A DNA stretch of 64,000 nucleotides, from the NCBI GenBank assembly GCA_025655575.1, contig JAHXIP010000002.1:248001-312000 (forward strand). Direction: 5' to 3'. Under the pieces are notes generated by a model. It did no database searches and was not told the origin of the DNA. It saw nothing but the letters and a program-made list of their open reading frames with translations. Origin of the DNA: Candidatus Thiodiazotropha sp. (ex Monitilora ramsayi) (GTDB lineage Bacteria > Pseudomonadota > Gammaproteobacteria > Chromatiales > Chromatiaceae). Shown piece by piece: positions 10,160 to 20,999 of this stretch. Both the position numbers and the translations under genes were made by a program. How positions within the stretch are numbered: position 1 is the first letter of the stretch; every line of letters starts with the position of its first letter.

Positions 10160-11589
10160 CCTTTGAGCTTTCCCAGAAGTATTTTGTTCACTTCACCTGG
10201 ACTGGCCTTACCCTGGGTTGCCTTCATCACCTGTCCTACGAAAAAACCCAACAATTTTTCCTTGCCTGCACGGAACTGCTCCACCTGCTTGGGATTGTTG
10301 GCGATCACTTCATCAATAATAGCCTCGATAGCACCGCTGTCGGTGATCTGTTTCAGGCCCCTGGCCTCAATCACACTGTCGGCGTCACCCTCACCGTTCC
10401 ATATGGCTTCGAAGACCTGCTTTGCAATCTTACCGGAGATGGTGTTGTCGGCAATGCGCTTTAACAATCCCCCTAGCTGAGATGGCGATACCGGTGAATT
10501 ATTCAGCTCAAGTCCGGCTTTATTGAGTGCGCCGCCCAATTCAACCATGACCCAGTTTGCTGCCATTTTGGGGTTGGCGCCAGCCTCAACGGTAGCCTCG
10601 AAATAGTCAGCCTGAGGGCGACTCTGAGTCAGCTTACCGGCATCATCTGCCGAAAGATTATAGTCAGACTCAAAACGTGCTCGTTTCTGGTCCGGCAGTT
10701 CGGGCATACCCTGCCGGGCGGCATCCAGTCTTGCCGGGTTGATTTCCACCGGCAGTAGATCGGGATCGGGAAAGTAACGATAGTCATTCGCCTCTTCCTT
10801 GCTGCGCATGGAGCGAGTTTCATCCCGATCCGCATCATAGAGCCGGGTCTCCTGCACCACCTGACCGCCACTCTCCACCAGGTCGATCTGACGTTCGAGT
10901 TCAAAATTGAGCGCCCGCTCGAGGAAGCGGAAAGAGTTGATGTTTTTCAACTCGGTACGGGTGCCCATTGGCTCCTGCCCCATAGGACGAATTGACAGAT
11001 TGGCGTCCACACGGAAGGAACCCTCTTGCATGTTACCGTCACAGATCCCAAGGTAGACAACCAATTGATGGATCTTGCGGGCGTAGGCGACAGCCTCCTT
11101 GATGGAGCGCATATCGGGTTCCGAGACAATCTCAAGCAGCGGTGTGCCGGCTCGATTGAGGTCGATACCGGTCATACCGTGGAAATCCTCATGCAGGGAC
11201 TTGCCCGCATCCTCCTCCAGATGCGCCCGGGTGATGCCGATTACCTTTTGCGTACCGCCCTCCAAGTCGATGGTCAAAGATCCCTTACCGACGATGGGCA
11301 GCTCGAATTGACTAATCTGATAACCCTTGGGCAAGTCGGGGTAAAAGTAGTTCTTACGGGCAAATATGGAGCGTTCTCCGATCTCGGCATTTACCGCCAG
11401 ACCAAACTTCAGCGCCATATTGACGGCTTCTTCATTCAATACCGGCAGTACGCCCGGGAATCCCAGGTCAACAATACAAGCCTGGGTATTCGGCTCCGCG
11501 CCATAGGCGATGGAAGCGCCCGAAAAAATCTTAGACTTGGTGGCCAGTTGAGCATGAACCTCAAGCCCGATGACGGTTTCCCACTGCAT
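10156..11589 (-). CDS. gatB: Asp/Glu-tRNA amidotransferase subunit B
   Basis: Tail-binding subunit of GatCAB, which turns misacylated Glu-tRNA(Gln) and Asp-tRNA(Asn) into the correct amides. The [13 protein letters not shown] start, the ANLSIRP motif, and the C-terminal YqeY-like helical domain ending KILLGKLKG are all present. The length of 477 is normal. It follows gatA by 116 bases on the same strand. Confidence 0.97.
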   Translation of the reverse strand: MQWETVIGLEVHAQLATKSKIFSGASIAYGAEPNTQACIVDLGFPGVLPVLNEEAVNMALKFGLAVNAEIGERSIFARKNYFYPDLPKGYQISQFELPIVGKGSLTIDLEGGTQKVIGITRAHLEEDAGKSLHEDFHGMTGIDLNRAGTPLLEIVSEPDMRSIKEAVAYARKIHQLVVYLGICDGNMQEGSFRVDANLSIRPMGQEPMGTRTELKNINSFRFLERALNFELERQIDLVESGGQVVQETRLYDADRDETRSMRSKEEANDYRYFPDPDLLPVEINPARLDAARQGMPELPDQKRARFESDYNLSADDAGKLTQSRPQADYFEATVEAGANPKMAANWVMVELGGALNKAGLELNNSPVSPSQLGGLLKRIADNTISGKIAKQVFEAIWNGEGDADSVIEARGLKQITDSGAIEAIIDEVIANNPKQVEQFRAGKEKLLGFFVGQVMKATQGKASPGEVNKILLGKLKG

Positions 11590-11605
11590 GTCTCTACTCG
11601 AAATT

Positions 11606-11634
11606 AATTTTGAATGATGAATTTTGAATTGATG
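11606..11634. repeat. Two short direct repeats between gatA and gatB
   Basis: Two near-identical units, AATTTTGAATGATG and AATTTTGAATTGATG, lie head to tail in the gap upstream of gatB. They are AT-rich unlike the flanking genes. The role is unknown; it may be chance or a small dispersed repeat. Confidence 0.4.
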
Positions 11635-11705
11635 AAGTTCGCTTTGCTCACGTCTTTTTAAATAAAAGGCCGTGTATACTATTCGAAACTCATCATCTCC
11701 CTGAC

Positions 11706-13160
11706 TTATTCAAAGCCTACAGGCATCTGCCGATGCCATTTGCTTTCCCGCTGAAAGCGATGTGCCACATTCAACAGCTTGGCTTCTGTAAAATAATTGC
11801 CGATGATCTGCAGACCGACCGGTAACCCATTCACCGGCGCTACTGGCAATGATATACCCGGCAAGCCCGCCAGGTTGGTGGCGATGGTATAAATATCGTT
11901 CAGGTACATGGTGACCGGGTCATCCATCTTCTCACCCAGACCAAAAGCAGTCGTCGGCGTGGTGGGACCCATAATCACATCGACCTTTTCGAAGGCCTTT
12001 CTGAAATCATCAGAGATCAGATGTCGGGTCTTCTGGGCCTTCAGATAGTAGGCATCATAGTAACCGGCCGAAAGGGCATAGGTACCGATCATGATACGCC
12101 GCTTCACCTCTGGGCCGAAACCCTCGCCACGTGAACGCTTGTAGAGATCTTCCAGATCATGAGGATTCTCACAACGGTAACCAAAACGCACACCATCGAA
12201 ACGAGAGAGATTGGACGAACACTCCGCAGGCGCAACCACATAGTATGTCGGCACTGCCAGACTGCTATTGGGCAGGCTGATCTCCAGAACCTCGGCACCC
12301 AGTTGACGGTAGACCTCGATGGCAGATTCAACCGAAGCTGATACTGCAGGATCGAGCCCCTCCCCGAAATACTCTTTCGGCAAGCCGATCCTGAGACCCT
12401 GCAGAGAGTCATCCAAGCTGGCGCTGTAGTCCGGCACCGGCTCATCGGCGGAGGTAGAGTCTTTTGGATCAAATCCCGCCATGGCCTGCAACATCAGTGC
12501 TGCATCTTCGGCGCTATGGGTCATCGGACCCGCCTGATCCAGGCTGGAGGCGAACGCGATCATACCGAAGCGGGAGACGCGACCGTAGGTTGGTTTCAGC
12601 CCGGTGATACCGCAAAGCGCCGCCGGCTGACGAATAGACCCTCCTGTATCGGTGCCGGTGGCGGCCACGGCCAACCTTGCTGCCACGGCTGCGGCGGAAC
12701 CGCCCGAAGAGCCTCCAGGCACCCGTGATGTGTCCCAGGGGTTTTTCACCGGCCCGTAGTAGCTGGTTTCGTTGGAAGAGCCCATGGCGAATTCATCCAT
12801 GTTGGCCTTACCGAGGCTGACGGCACCAGCCTGCATCAATCGCTCGGTCACCGTTGCATCATAGGGTGAGATGAAGTTGTCCAACATGCGGGAACCACAA
12901 CTGGTCTTCACGCCACGGGTACAGAAAATATCCTTCTGCAGGATAGGAATCCCCATCAATGGGCCTGCATCACCTGATTGTATCTGCTGGTCCGCTGCTT
13001 CAGCCGCCATCAACGCAGATTCAGGGGTCACTGTCACCAAGCTGTTGAGGCTACCTTCCATACGCTCGATGCGCTGCAGAAAGTGTTGGGTCAACTCGAC
13101 GCTGGAAAACTTGCCGGTCCTCAGACCCGCACCCAGTTCTGCGATCGTTTTATTGTGCAT
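11706..13160 (-). CDS. gatA: Asp/Glu-tRNA amidotransferase subunit A
   Basis: Amidase-signature subunit that releases ammonia from glutamine for the GatCAB reaction. The catalytic Ser-cisSer-Lys arrangement is seen: [10 protein letters not shown] (Lys), [14 protein letters not shown], and [13 protein letters not shown] carrying the nucleophile serine. The length of 484 is normal. Lies between gatC and gatB in the usual C-A-B order. Confidence 0.97.
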   Translation of the reverse strand: MHNKTIAELGAGLRTGKFSSVELTQHFLQRIERMEGSLNSLVTVTPESALMAAEAADQQIQSGDAGPLMGIPILQKDIFCTRGVKTSCGSRMLDNFISPYDATVTERLMQAGAVSLGKANMDEFAMGSSNETSYYGPVKNPWDTSRVPGGSSGGSAAAVAARLAVAATGTDTGGSIRQPAALCGITGLKPTYGRVSRFGMIAFASSLDQAGPMTHSAEDAALMLQAMAGFDPKDSTSADEPVPDYSASLDDSLQGLRIGLPKEYFGEGLDPAVSASVESAIEVYRQLGAEVLEISLPNSSLAVPTYYVVAPAECSSNLSRFDGVRFGYRCENPHDLEDLYKRSRGEGFGPEVKRRIMIGTYALSAGYYDAYYLKAQKTRHLISDDFRKAFEKVDVIMGPTTPTTAFGLGEKMDDPVTMYLNDIYTIATNLAGLPGISLPVAPVNGLPVGLQIIGNYFTEAKLLNVAHRFQRESKWHRQMPVGFE

Positions 13161-13195
13161 TTTGTGCCTACTGCCTTTATCAAGCCATATGGCCG

Positions 13196-13483
13196 TTACT
13201 CAATCACCTGGGGTACCAGATAGAGACCCGATTCAACGCTGGGTGCGACCGACTGATTCTCTTCCCGATGATCCTTCTCCGTCACCTGGTCCTGTCTCAG
13301 TCGCTGGGCCATATGCAGCGGATGCGCCATAGGCTCCACATGGTCGGTATTTGCAATTTCCAGTGCCTCCACCAGACCCAAAATATTAGAGAGGTCCTTC
13401 GTATAGGCATCGATCTGTGACTCATCCAGCGCCATTCGCGCCAGATGGGCAATTTTCTCAACATCGGAATGATCAAGGGACAT
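13196..13483 (-). CDS. gatC: Asp/Glu-tRNA amidotransferase subunit C
   Basis: 95-residue small subunit that stabilises the GatA-GatB contact. The start [19 protein letters not shown] and the [17 protein letters not shown] segment are typical. First gene of gatCAB; 35 bases before gatA. Confidence 0.95.
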   Translation of the reverse strand: MSLDHSDVEKIAHLARMALDESQIDAYTKDLSNILGLVEALEIANTDHVEPMAHPLHMAQRLRQDQVTEKDHREENQSVAPSVESGLYLVPQVIE

Positions 13484-14102
13484 GGGTCTGATTCCTGCGC
13501 TAAAAACCAGCGAAAGTTAACATACTTCAGCTCCCCGATACATGCCATGCGAAGGTTTCACGAGTGTATTGTAAAAGACCTAAAAAACTTCTTAGTCATT
13601 CATGGACTGACATCTCATCGTAGATCACCACCATATTTGCATGCATATCTTGACATTCCTCCGTCCCTGTATTCCTCGGGCCTACACATAACCCTATAAT
13701 GTGACGGGTAACGAACCCAACCTCTGCAAAATTGGGAAGCGACGCCTCAAAAAGTCGAATCTCTCCCAAAAAACAAGCACTTTAGGAAGAAAAATCATAG
13801 AAATAATGTTGAACCTTTATTAAAATGGGATAAAATTCCCACTACAGGATCTAAATAACCGCATGTGGCTGTGATCAGTGAAGATAACCCATGACATGTC
13901 GCTATAGGACCAGGGCCGGACAATCGCAATTCATATCAACCTCAGCAGGGCAGAATCGTTGGCACAATCAAATACTCAACTGGGGCCTTTACTAGCAATA
14001 TTGGAAACGGATCATCTATCCCCAATAATTATCAACGACAACGCTACCTGCTTGATCATAGTATCGAGGCTGTCTGGTAAATTTGGTACGTGAGTCAAAT
14101 CC
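13484..14102. other. Long divergent intergenic region between gatC and the DUF6502 gene
   Basis: 619 bases, richer in A and T than the flanking genes. It must carry the gatC promoter and the promoter for the DUF6502-DUF5666 pair. A TATAAT-like box occurs near 13693 but without a clear -35 at the right distance. No reading frame here looks real and no RNA fold was recognised. Confidence 0.5.
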
Positions 14103-14924
14103 ATGGATGAAATCAGAAAGACACTCAACACCTCTATTCTCAAGCTACTCCGCCCACTAGTACGCTTGCTGTTACGCAACGGCGTGACTTATGGTGATTT
14201 TGCCGACTTAAGCCGATGGGTTTTCATGGATGTGGCCGCCAAGGATTTTGGGGTGCCCGGACGTAAACAGACGGTCTCGCGTGTTTCCGTCATAACCGGT
14301 CTGACCCGCAAGGAAGTCAGTCGACTGCAGAAGATTGAGACACCTGACGACTCAGCCATCTCTCATCAATACAACCGGGCTGCCCGGGTCATCTCCGGCT
14401 GGATGCGAGACAAACGCTTTCTCGACAAAAAAGGCGCTCCCGCCCCGCTGCATTTTGATCAGGGTAAGCATAGTTTCAGCGATCTGGTTCGTGAGCACAG
14501 CGGTGATATCCCACCCAGGGCGATTCTTGATGAACTGATTCGTGTCGGCACCGTAGCCAAAGACGCTGAAGGAAAGATCAACCTGATCACTGACGGTTAT
14601 GTGCCGAGAACCGGTGAAACCAGCAAGCTCCACATTCTGGGAACCGATGTCCAGCTATTGCTGTCTACCATCGACTACAATCTCCAACAGGGAGCACAGA
14701 CGCCACATTTCCAGCGTAAGGTTGCTTACAATAATCTGGCACAGGAAGGGATCCCGGATTTCCGCCGACTCAGCGCCGAGAAATCTCAGGCCCTACTGGT
14801 AGAGTTGGACAAAGTACTATCCCAACAGGATCGAGATATCAATCCGGAAGTCACGGGCACGGGGCGAAAAGAGGCCGGTATCGGCATCTACTACTTCGAA
14901 AGGGATGTAAACGAGGATAAGTGA
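14103..14924 (+). CDS. DUF6502 family protein, probable DNA-binding regulator
   Basis: 273 residues, soluble, no signal. The N-terminal half (LNTSILKLLRPLVRLLLRNGVTYGDFADLSRWVF, then QTVSRVSVITGLTRKEVSRLQ) looks like a winged-helix or helix-turn-helix region and matches the DUF6502 family as I know it. The C-terminal half ends in a GIGIYYFERD segment. It is followed after one base by a DUF5666 lipoprotein gene, and the two are probably one transcript. A regulator of its partner is a reasonable guess only. Confidence 0.7.
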   Translation: MDEIRKTLNTSILKLLRPLVRLLLRNGVTYGDFADLSRWVFMDVAAKDFGVPGRKQTVSRVSVITGLTRKEVSRLQKIETPDDSAISHQYNRAARVISGWMRDKRFLDKKGAPAPLHFDQGKHSFSDLVREHSGDIPPRAILDELIRVGTVAKDAEGKINLITDGYVPRTGETSKLHILGTDVQLLLSTIDYNLQQGAQTPHFQRKVAYNNLAQEGIPDFRRLSAEKSQALLVELDKVLSQQDRDINPEVTGTGRKEAGIGIYYFERDVNEDK

Positions 14925-14925
14925 G

Positions 14926-16368
14926 ATGAAACGAGCCATCACCGTATTTCTAATAACTCTGGCAGCCACCGTTCTCACCAGTTGTGGTGGTGGTGGTACG
15001 ACTGTAGCCGAAGGAGGCATCGGTGGTACCGGCGTCTCCATGGGACGTGTCACATCATTCGGGTCGGTTTTCGTCAATGGCATCGAATACGAAACCGATG
15101 CATCCACCACCTTCGACATCAACGGCAACTCGGGCAGTGAAAGTGATCTGGCTGTGGGTATGGTGATCCGGCTGTCCGGCAGCAAGAACAACACAACCTT
15201 CACCGGCACCGCCGAAGCAATCGAGTACAGCAGTCTGGTGACGGGCACGGTCGATATCGCCTATGACGCCAACACCGATACCTTCGGTGCAATGGGACAG
15301 ACCATCAGTATCAACACTGACACCGTCTACGAAGGGACTCCCACCAATCCCACACTCGCAGATCTGTCGATCGGCGACCAGGTCGAGATCAGTGGTTTCA
15401 CCGATGGCAGCTCCGGCATGATCCTGGCGACTCGGGTCGAAGACAAGACCGGCGTGATCGTCTCAACCTTCGAAGTGACCGGTGAGGTCGTATCCGTACC
15501 CGGATCCTCAACCCGCTTTATGATCGGGGCACTGACGATCGATACCAACGGCCTGCATACCATCCCGCCGGCAGGCACGCTGGTCGAAGTTGAAAGCAGT
15601 TCAGCGCCCGCGGGCGGCATCCTCACCCTTGGCTCCACTGACTCCATCAGTATCGTGGGCAACGGCGACGGTACGGTCGGTGACGATGGCGAAGAGATCG
15701 AGGTGGAAGGGCAGGTAACGGCTGACTTCGACCCCCTGACCAACCGCTTCAGCCTGAACGGACAGGTGGTGGAGGTACTAATCCCTGGCACCGAGTTCAA
15801 GGACGGCGCCACGACTGCAGACCTTGTATCACCCCGAATCCTTGAAGTCGAAGGCACCATGGACGGTGACATTCTGCTGGCCGAGGAGATCGAAGTCGAA
15901 GCGGATGAGTTGAGCAAAGAAGAGATCAGCGGCAACGTGACCGCCGTGGTGGTCGGTAGCGGAGGGTCCGGGTCCATCACCCTGCTCGGCCGGACGGTAC
16001 TGGTCACCAACTCGACGATCCTGAAGAGCGACCTGCCGGGAGAGGAGACCTTCAATCTCACTCAGCTGCAGAGCGCAATCGGCGATGGTGATACAACCAA
16101 CGACTATGTCGAAGTCTATGTCTTCACCGACGGCAACGGCGATCTGGTCGCCACCAAGATCGAGCGTGAGGTTTTACCCGGACCGGACCATGCCGAACTG
16201 GAAGGTGTGTCTACATTTTCTGGTGGGATTTTGACCGTACTTGATATCACGATCGAATTCTCGACTATCACTCCTCCATTCACACCCACAGATGGTCAAC
16301 GGATAGAAGTGGTCGGTACCTTCACCGGAAGTGGTCCATTGGTTGCGACTTCGATATCACCAGACTAG
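14926..16368 (+). CDS. DUF5666 domain lipoprotein
   Basis: 480 residues. The lipoprotein signal ends in LTSCGGGG (Cys20), so the protein is predicted to be anchored to a membrane. The remainder is built of beta-rich repeats of about 70 residues of the DUF5666 type, beginning with GRVTSFGSVFVNGIEYETD and recurring around FEVTGEVVSVPG, IEVEGQVTADFDP and EEISGNVTAVVVG. It is acidic and rich in Thr, Gly and Asp. Likely surface or periplasmic, function unknown. Placed with a DUF6502 gene between gatC and mreB. Confidence 0.8.
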   Translation: MKRAITVFLITLAATVLTSCGGGGTTVAEGGIGGTGVSMGRVTSFGSVFVNGIEYETDASTTFDINGNSGSESDLAVGMVIRLSGSKNNTTFTGTAEAIEYSSLVTGTVDIAYDANTDTFGAMGQTISINTDTVYEGTPTNPTLADLSIGDQVEISGFTDGSSGMILATRVEDKTGVIVSTFEVTGEVVSVPGSSTRFMIGALTIDTNGLHTIPPAGTLVEVESSSAPAGGILTLGSTDSISIVGNGDGTVGDDGEEIEVEGQVTADFDPLTNRFSLNGQVVEVLIPGTEFKDGATTADLVSPRILEVEGTMDGDILLAEEIEVEADELSKEEISGNVTAVVVGSGGSGSITLLGRTVLVTNSTILKSDLPGEETFNLTQLQSAIGDGDTTNDYVEVYVFTDGNGDLVATKIEREVLPGPDHAELEGVSTFSGGILTVLDITIEFSTITPPFTPTDGQRIEVVGTFTGSGPLVATSISPD

Positions 16369-16383
16369 AAAATATGAAATGAA

Positions 16384-16413
16384 GGGGGCGTACTATATTC
16401 GGTCACGCCCCCT
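16384..16413 (+). terminator. Hairpin after the DUF5666 gene
   Basis: GGGGGCGT and ACGCCCCC form an 8-pair stem 15 bases after the stop codon. It lacks a strong T run, so it may be a weak or Rho-assisted terminator insulating mreB. Confidence 0.45.
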
Positions 16414-16535
16414 ATTCAGCAACCAAATGTGGCGTTAGTACCAATATAACGGATCTACCAAGTGATCTGTTGATAAGGCCACATATCCCACATTTCAAAA
16501 TCCCCTTTCTTGCCCAACTCCTGTACCATTGCTAG

Positions 16536-17687
<1,152 letters not shown>

Positions 17688-17701
17688 GGCCTCTTTTGGC
17701 G

Positions 17702-17728
17702 GGGTGCCGTTCGATAGCAACGGCACCC
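17702..17728 (+). other. Stem-loop between mreB and mreC
   Basis: GGGTGCCGTT pairs perfectly with AACGGCACCC across a 7-base loop. There is no T run, so it is more likely an mRNA stabilising or attenuating hairpin that lets MreB be made in excess of MreC and MreD. Confidence 0.5.
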
Positions 17729-17760
17729 TGACGATCGACTGAAACAGGAGTGATTCAGCC

Positions 17761-18666
17761 ATTAAACTGATCTTCACACAGGGGCCCTCAATCACCACCC
17801 GGCTGGTGGTGGCCGGCCTGTTGTCCATCTCCCTGATGGTGCTTGATCACCGCTTCAATACTTTGGAGTCTCTGCGCTCCACTCTCTCTGTCGTGCTCTA
17901 TCCGATCCAGTATCTGGCCAGCCTGCCCACGCTGTTGAGCGAATCTGCCAGTGAGGCCATTACCAGCCGTGATCAACTGGAGGAGGAACGGGAAAAACTA
18001 CATGCCGACAATCTGCAGTTGTTAGCCAGGCTGCAGAAATTTGAAGCCCTGGAGGCTGAAAACATGCGCTTGCGCGCTTTGCTTGACTCCTCTTTCAAAG
18101 TCGGCGACCGGGTTCTGATTGCTGAACTGATGGCGGTCGAGCAGGACCCTTTCCGCCAGGTGGTACTGATCAACAAAGGCAAGACCTCCGGTCTGTTCGA
18201 AGGCCAACCGGTGTTGGATGCAAACGCGGTCGTCGGACAGGTCACCCATATCAACCCCATTACCGCCAGCGTGCTGCTGATCACCGATGCCACTCACGCC
18301 CTGCCGGTACAGGTCAATCGCAACGGCCTGCGTACCATTGCATTGGGTACCGGCCTGATCAATCAACTTGAGCTGCCACATCTGCCCAACAACGCCGATA
18401 TCGAAGTGGGAGACCTGCTGGTGACATCCGGCTTGGGCGGGCGTTTTCCACCTGGCTATCCGGTAGCCCAAGTCGTTGCAGTAGAACGGGAACCGGGCAG
18501 GCCCTTCGCCTCTGTGGTCGCCGAGACCACTGCTCATCTCGACCGTGTGCGGGAAGTTCTGCTGGTCTGGACTCTGACGCCAGATCGGCCACAAGCCGTT
18601 CCCGCTGCCGAAGAGACAGCAGTGACGCATTCTGATGTGCAGCGTGCCCCGGAGGCTAACGAATGA
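17761..18666 (+). CDS. mreC: Rod-shape-determining protein MreC
   Basis: Bitopic periplasmic scaffold of the elongasome. The family-typical N-terminus KLIFTQGPSITTRL is encoded directly after an ATT codon at 17761; AGGAG lies ten bases upstream at 17746-17750, and a TGA at 17740 closes the frame. No ATG, GTG or TTG occurs in frame before GTG 17806, which would remove the basic flank ahead of the membrane helix (VVAGLLSISLMVL). I therefore place the start at ATT; this is unusual. Residues about 65-100 form a coiled coil, and two beta domains follow. 301 residues with this start. Ends overlapping mreD by four bases. Confidence 0.9.
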   Translation: MKLIFTQGPSITTRLVVAGLLSISLMVLDHRFNTLESLRSTLSVVLYPIQYLASLPTLLSESASEAITSRDQLEEEREKLHADNLQLLARLQKFEALEAENMRLRALLDSSFKVGDRVLIAELMAVEQDPFRQVVLINKGKTSGLFEGQPVLDANAVVGQVTHINPITASVLLITDATHALPVQVNRNGLRTIALGTGLINQLELPHLPNNADIEVGDLLVTSGLGGRFPPGYPVAQVVAVEREPGRPFASVVAETTAHLDRVREVLLVWTLTPDRPQAVPAAEETAVTHSDVQRAPEANE

Positions 18667-19151
18667 TCGCACACGCCTCCGGTCGCAACTACATCATCTA
18701 TCTGACCCTGCTAATGGGTTACTTTCTAACCCTGATACCACTACCGGAGTGGGCACAGACCTTTCGCCCTCAGTGGGTCGCTCTGATCCTGATCTACTGG
18801 TGTATGGCGCTACCGGAGCGGGTTGGCGTCGGCCTGGGATTTATTGTCGGTCTGTTGCTCGATGTACTGACAGGTACACTATTGGGGCAGCATGCTTTAG
18901 GCCTGTCGGTCGTCGCTTTTGTGACCATCAAGCTCCATCTCCGGGTACGCGTTATGCCACTACGACAGCAAGTATTCACCATCTTCATCATACTCTTGGT
19001 GGAACGGTTGCTCGCCCTCTGGTCGACAGGGGCGGCCGGCTATCCGACCCCCTCTCTCTGGTACTGGGTGACACCGGTCATCGGCATGTTGCTATGGCCG
19101 TGGATCTATATCCTGCTCAGAGATACCAGACGCCGTTTCCACGTCAGTTGA
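18663..19151 (+). CDS. mreD: Rod-shape-determining membrane protein MreD
   Basis: 162-residue polytopic inner membrane protein with five to six hydrophobic helices. The GLLLDVLTGTLLGQHAL segment is characteristic of MreD. Overlaps mreC (ATGA) and is followed by mrdA after nine bases. Confidence 0.93.
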   Translation: MIAHASGRNYIIYLTLLMGYFLTLIPLPEWAQTFRPQWVALILIYWCMALPERVGVGLGFIVGLLLDVLTGTLLGQHALGLSVVAFVTIKLHLRVRVMPLRQQVFTIFIILLVERLLALWSTGAAGYPTPSLWYWVTPVIGMLLWPWIYILLRDTRRRFHVS

Positions 19152-19160
19152 TGTCCTAAC

Positions 19161-20999
19161 GTGCCACAGTCATCAATCAAAGATCATCTTTTCGAAAGCC
19201 AGCTCTTTCTGAGTCGCGCTATCGTATCCGGCATTCTGGTGATTTCGGTTTTGCTGCTGCTGGCAGGGCGCATGTTTTACCTGCAGGTGGCCAGTCACGA
19301 CCACTTCACCACATTATCGAAAGACAACCGAGTCAAACTACAGCCCCTGCCACCGACACGCGGCCTCATCTATGACCGAAACGGCCTGATTCTGGCCCAG
19401 AACCTGCCAGCTTACAGCCTTGAAATCACACCAGAGAAGACCCCGGATATCGATGCCACCATCCAGGCATTGCGCCAGATCATCACAATCACGGATGAGC
19501 ATATCCAACGTTTTCAGCAACTGCGCACTCAGCACCGCCGTTTTGACAGTATTCCCCTGCGCGTACGTCTGCAGGATGACGAAGTGGCGAGATTGTCAGT
19601 CAATCGGCACCGCTTTCCCGGGGTTGACGTCAAAGCGACCTTACTGCGTGACTACCCGCAGGCGATGCAGACCGCACATCTATTGGGTTATGTGGGCCGC
19701 ATCAATGAGCGGGAACTCGATATCATCGATATCTCCAACTACAGCGGCACCAGCTACATAGGTAAAAACGGTGTCGAAAATAGCTACGAAAGTCTGCTGC
19801 ATGGACAGGTCGGTTTGCAGCAGGTGGAAGTCAACGCCAAGGGACGCGTGCTGCGAGTCCTGGAAAACCGTTCACCTAAACCCGGCGACAATCTACATCT
19901 GTTCCTCGACATGGATCTCCAACGCATCGCGCTCGAGGCAATGGGTGAATTTAACGGAGCGGTTGCCGCCATTGAGATCAAGTCCGGTGGGGTGTTGGCG
20001 TTGGTCAGCAAGCCCGGATACAACCCCAATCTTTTTGTCGAGGGCATCAGTACCGAAGCTTATGCGGCGCTAAAAAACTCAATCGACAAGCCGCTCTTCA
20101 ATCGGGCCATCCGCGGCCAATATCCACCTGGCTCAACCGTCAAACCTTTCATCGGGCTTGCCGGGCTTGAGTATGGCGTGGTCGGTTATCATCAGGAGAC
20201 CTACTGTCCCGGTTACTATCAGTTACCCGGTAAAGAGCATAAATACCGTGACTGGAAGAAGTGGGGGCATGCGGAGGTGGACATGAAGAAGGCCATTGTC
20301 GAATCCTGCGATGTCTATTACTACGAACTGGCCCGCACGCTCGGTATCGACCGACTGCACGATTTTCTCCAGGGTTTTGGCTTCGGACAACCCACCCGGG
20401 TCGATCTGACCGGTGAGCTGAGCGGTCTCTTACCAAGCCGGGAGTGGAAACGTGAGCGACGGCGAGAGCCTTGGTATCCGGGAGAAACGCTCATTGTGGG
20501 TATCGGTCAGGGTTACTTTCTCTCCACCCCCCTGCAGCTTGCAGCAGCTACCGCCACGCTGGCCAACCAGGGGCACCATATCCGTCCCCGGGTCGTCTCC
20601 CTTATTGAGAAAGGGGATGGTTCGACTCAGGAGAGTCCTAAGATCATCGATGACCTCAAACAGTTAGATCCGATTCACTGGACCCAGGTTATCGATGCGA
20701 TGACTCAGGTCGTCGAAGGGATGCATGGTACCGCCCGGTCAATCCACAGCGAGAACTATCGCATCGCGGGCAAGACAGGCACGGCCCAAGTCTTCAGCAT
20801 CAAGCAGGACGAGGAGTATGATGAGGAGACTGTTGCCAAACGCAGGCGGGACCATGCCCTCTTCATTGCTTTCGCACCGGTAGAGGATCCACAGATCGCG
20901 GTTGCTGTGGTGGTGGAAAATGGTGGCCATGGTGGGGCTGTCGCTGCACCGATTGCACAAAAAATCATGGATCGCTTTCTGTTGAGGGATGACACATGA
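19161..20999 (+). CDS. mrdA: Penicillin-binding protein 2
   Basis: Elongation-specific peptidoglycan transpeptidase. A single membrane anchor (about 20-42) is followed by the dimerisation region and the transpeptidase domain with STVK (Ser325, Lys328), SCD and KTGTA motifs. The length of 612 is normal. Start GTG 19161. Overlaps rodA, its glycosyltransferase partner, by four bases. Confidence 0.96.
   Translation: MPQSSIKDHLFESQLFLSRAIVSGILVISVLLLLAGRMFYLQVASHDHFTTLSKDNRVKLQPLPPTRGLIYDRNGLILAQNLPAYSLEITPEKTPDIDATIQALRQIITITDEHIQRFQQLRTQHRRFDSIPLRVRLQDDEVARLSVNRHRFPGVDVKATLLRDYPQAMQTAHLLGYVGRINERELDIIDISNYSGTSYIGKNGVENSYESLLHGQVGLQQVEVNAKGRVLRVLENRSPKPGDNLHLFLDMDLQRIALEAMGEFNGAVAAIEIKSGGVLALVSKPGYNPNLFVEGISTEAYAALKNSIDKPLFNRAIRGQYPPGSTVKPFIGLAGLEYGVVGYHQETYCPGYYQLPGKEHKYRDWKKWGHAEVDMKKAIVESCDVYYYELARTLGIDRLHDFLQGFGFGQPTRVDLTGELSGLLPSREWKRERRREPWYPGETLIVGIGQGYFLSTPLQLAAATATLANQGHHIRPRVVSLIEKGDGSTQESPKIIDDLKQLDPIHWTQVIDAMTQVVEGMHGTARSIHSENYRIAGKTGTAQVFSIKQDEEYDEETVAKRRRDHALFIAFAPVEDPQIAVAVVVENGGHGGAVAAPIAQKIMDRFLLRDDT

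Noticed and set aside
11026..11607. 193-residue plus-strand frame in gatB
   Set aside because: Antisense shadow of a well-conserved gene.
15327..16061. 244-residue minus-strand frame inside the DUF5666 gene
   Set aside because: Ser/Pro/Thr-rich low-complexity mirror of the Gly/Asp/Thr-rich sense protein.
18022..18672. 216-residue minus-strand frame in mreC
   Set aside because: Antisense to a conserved protein, no signal or motif.
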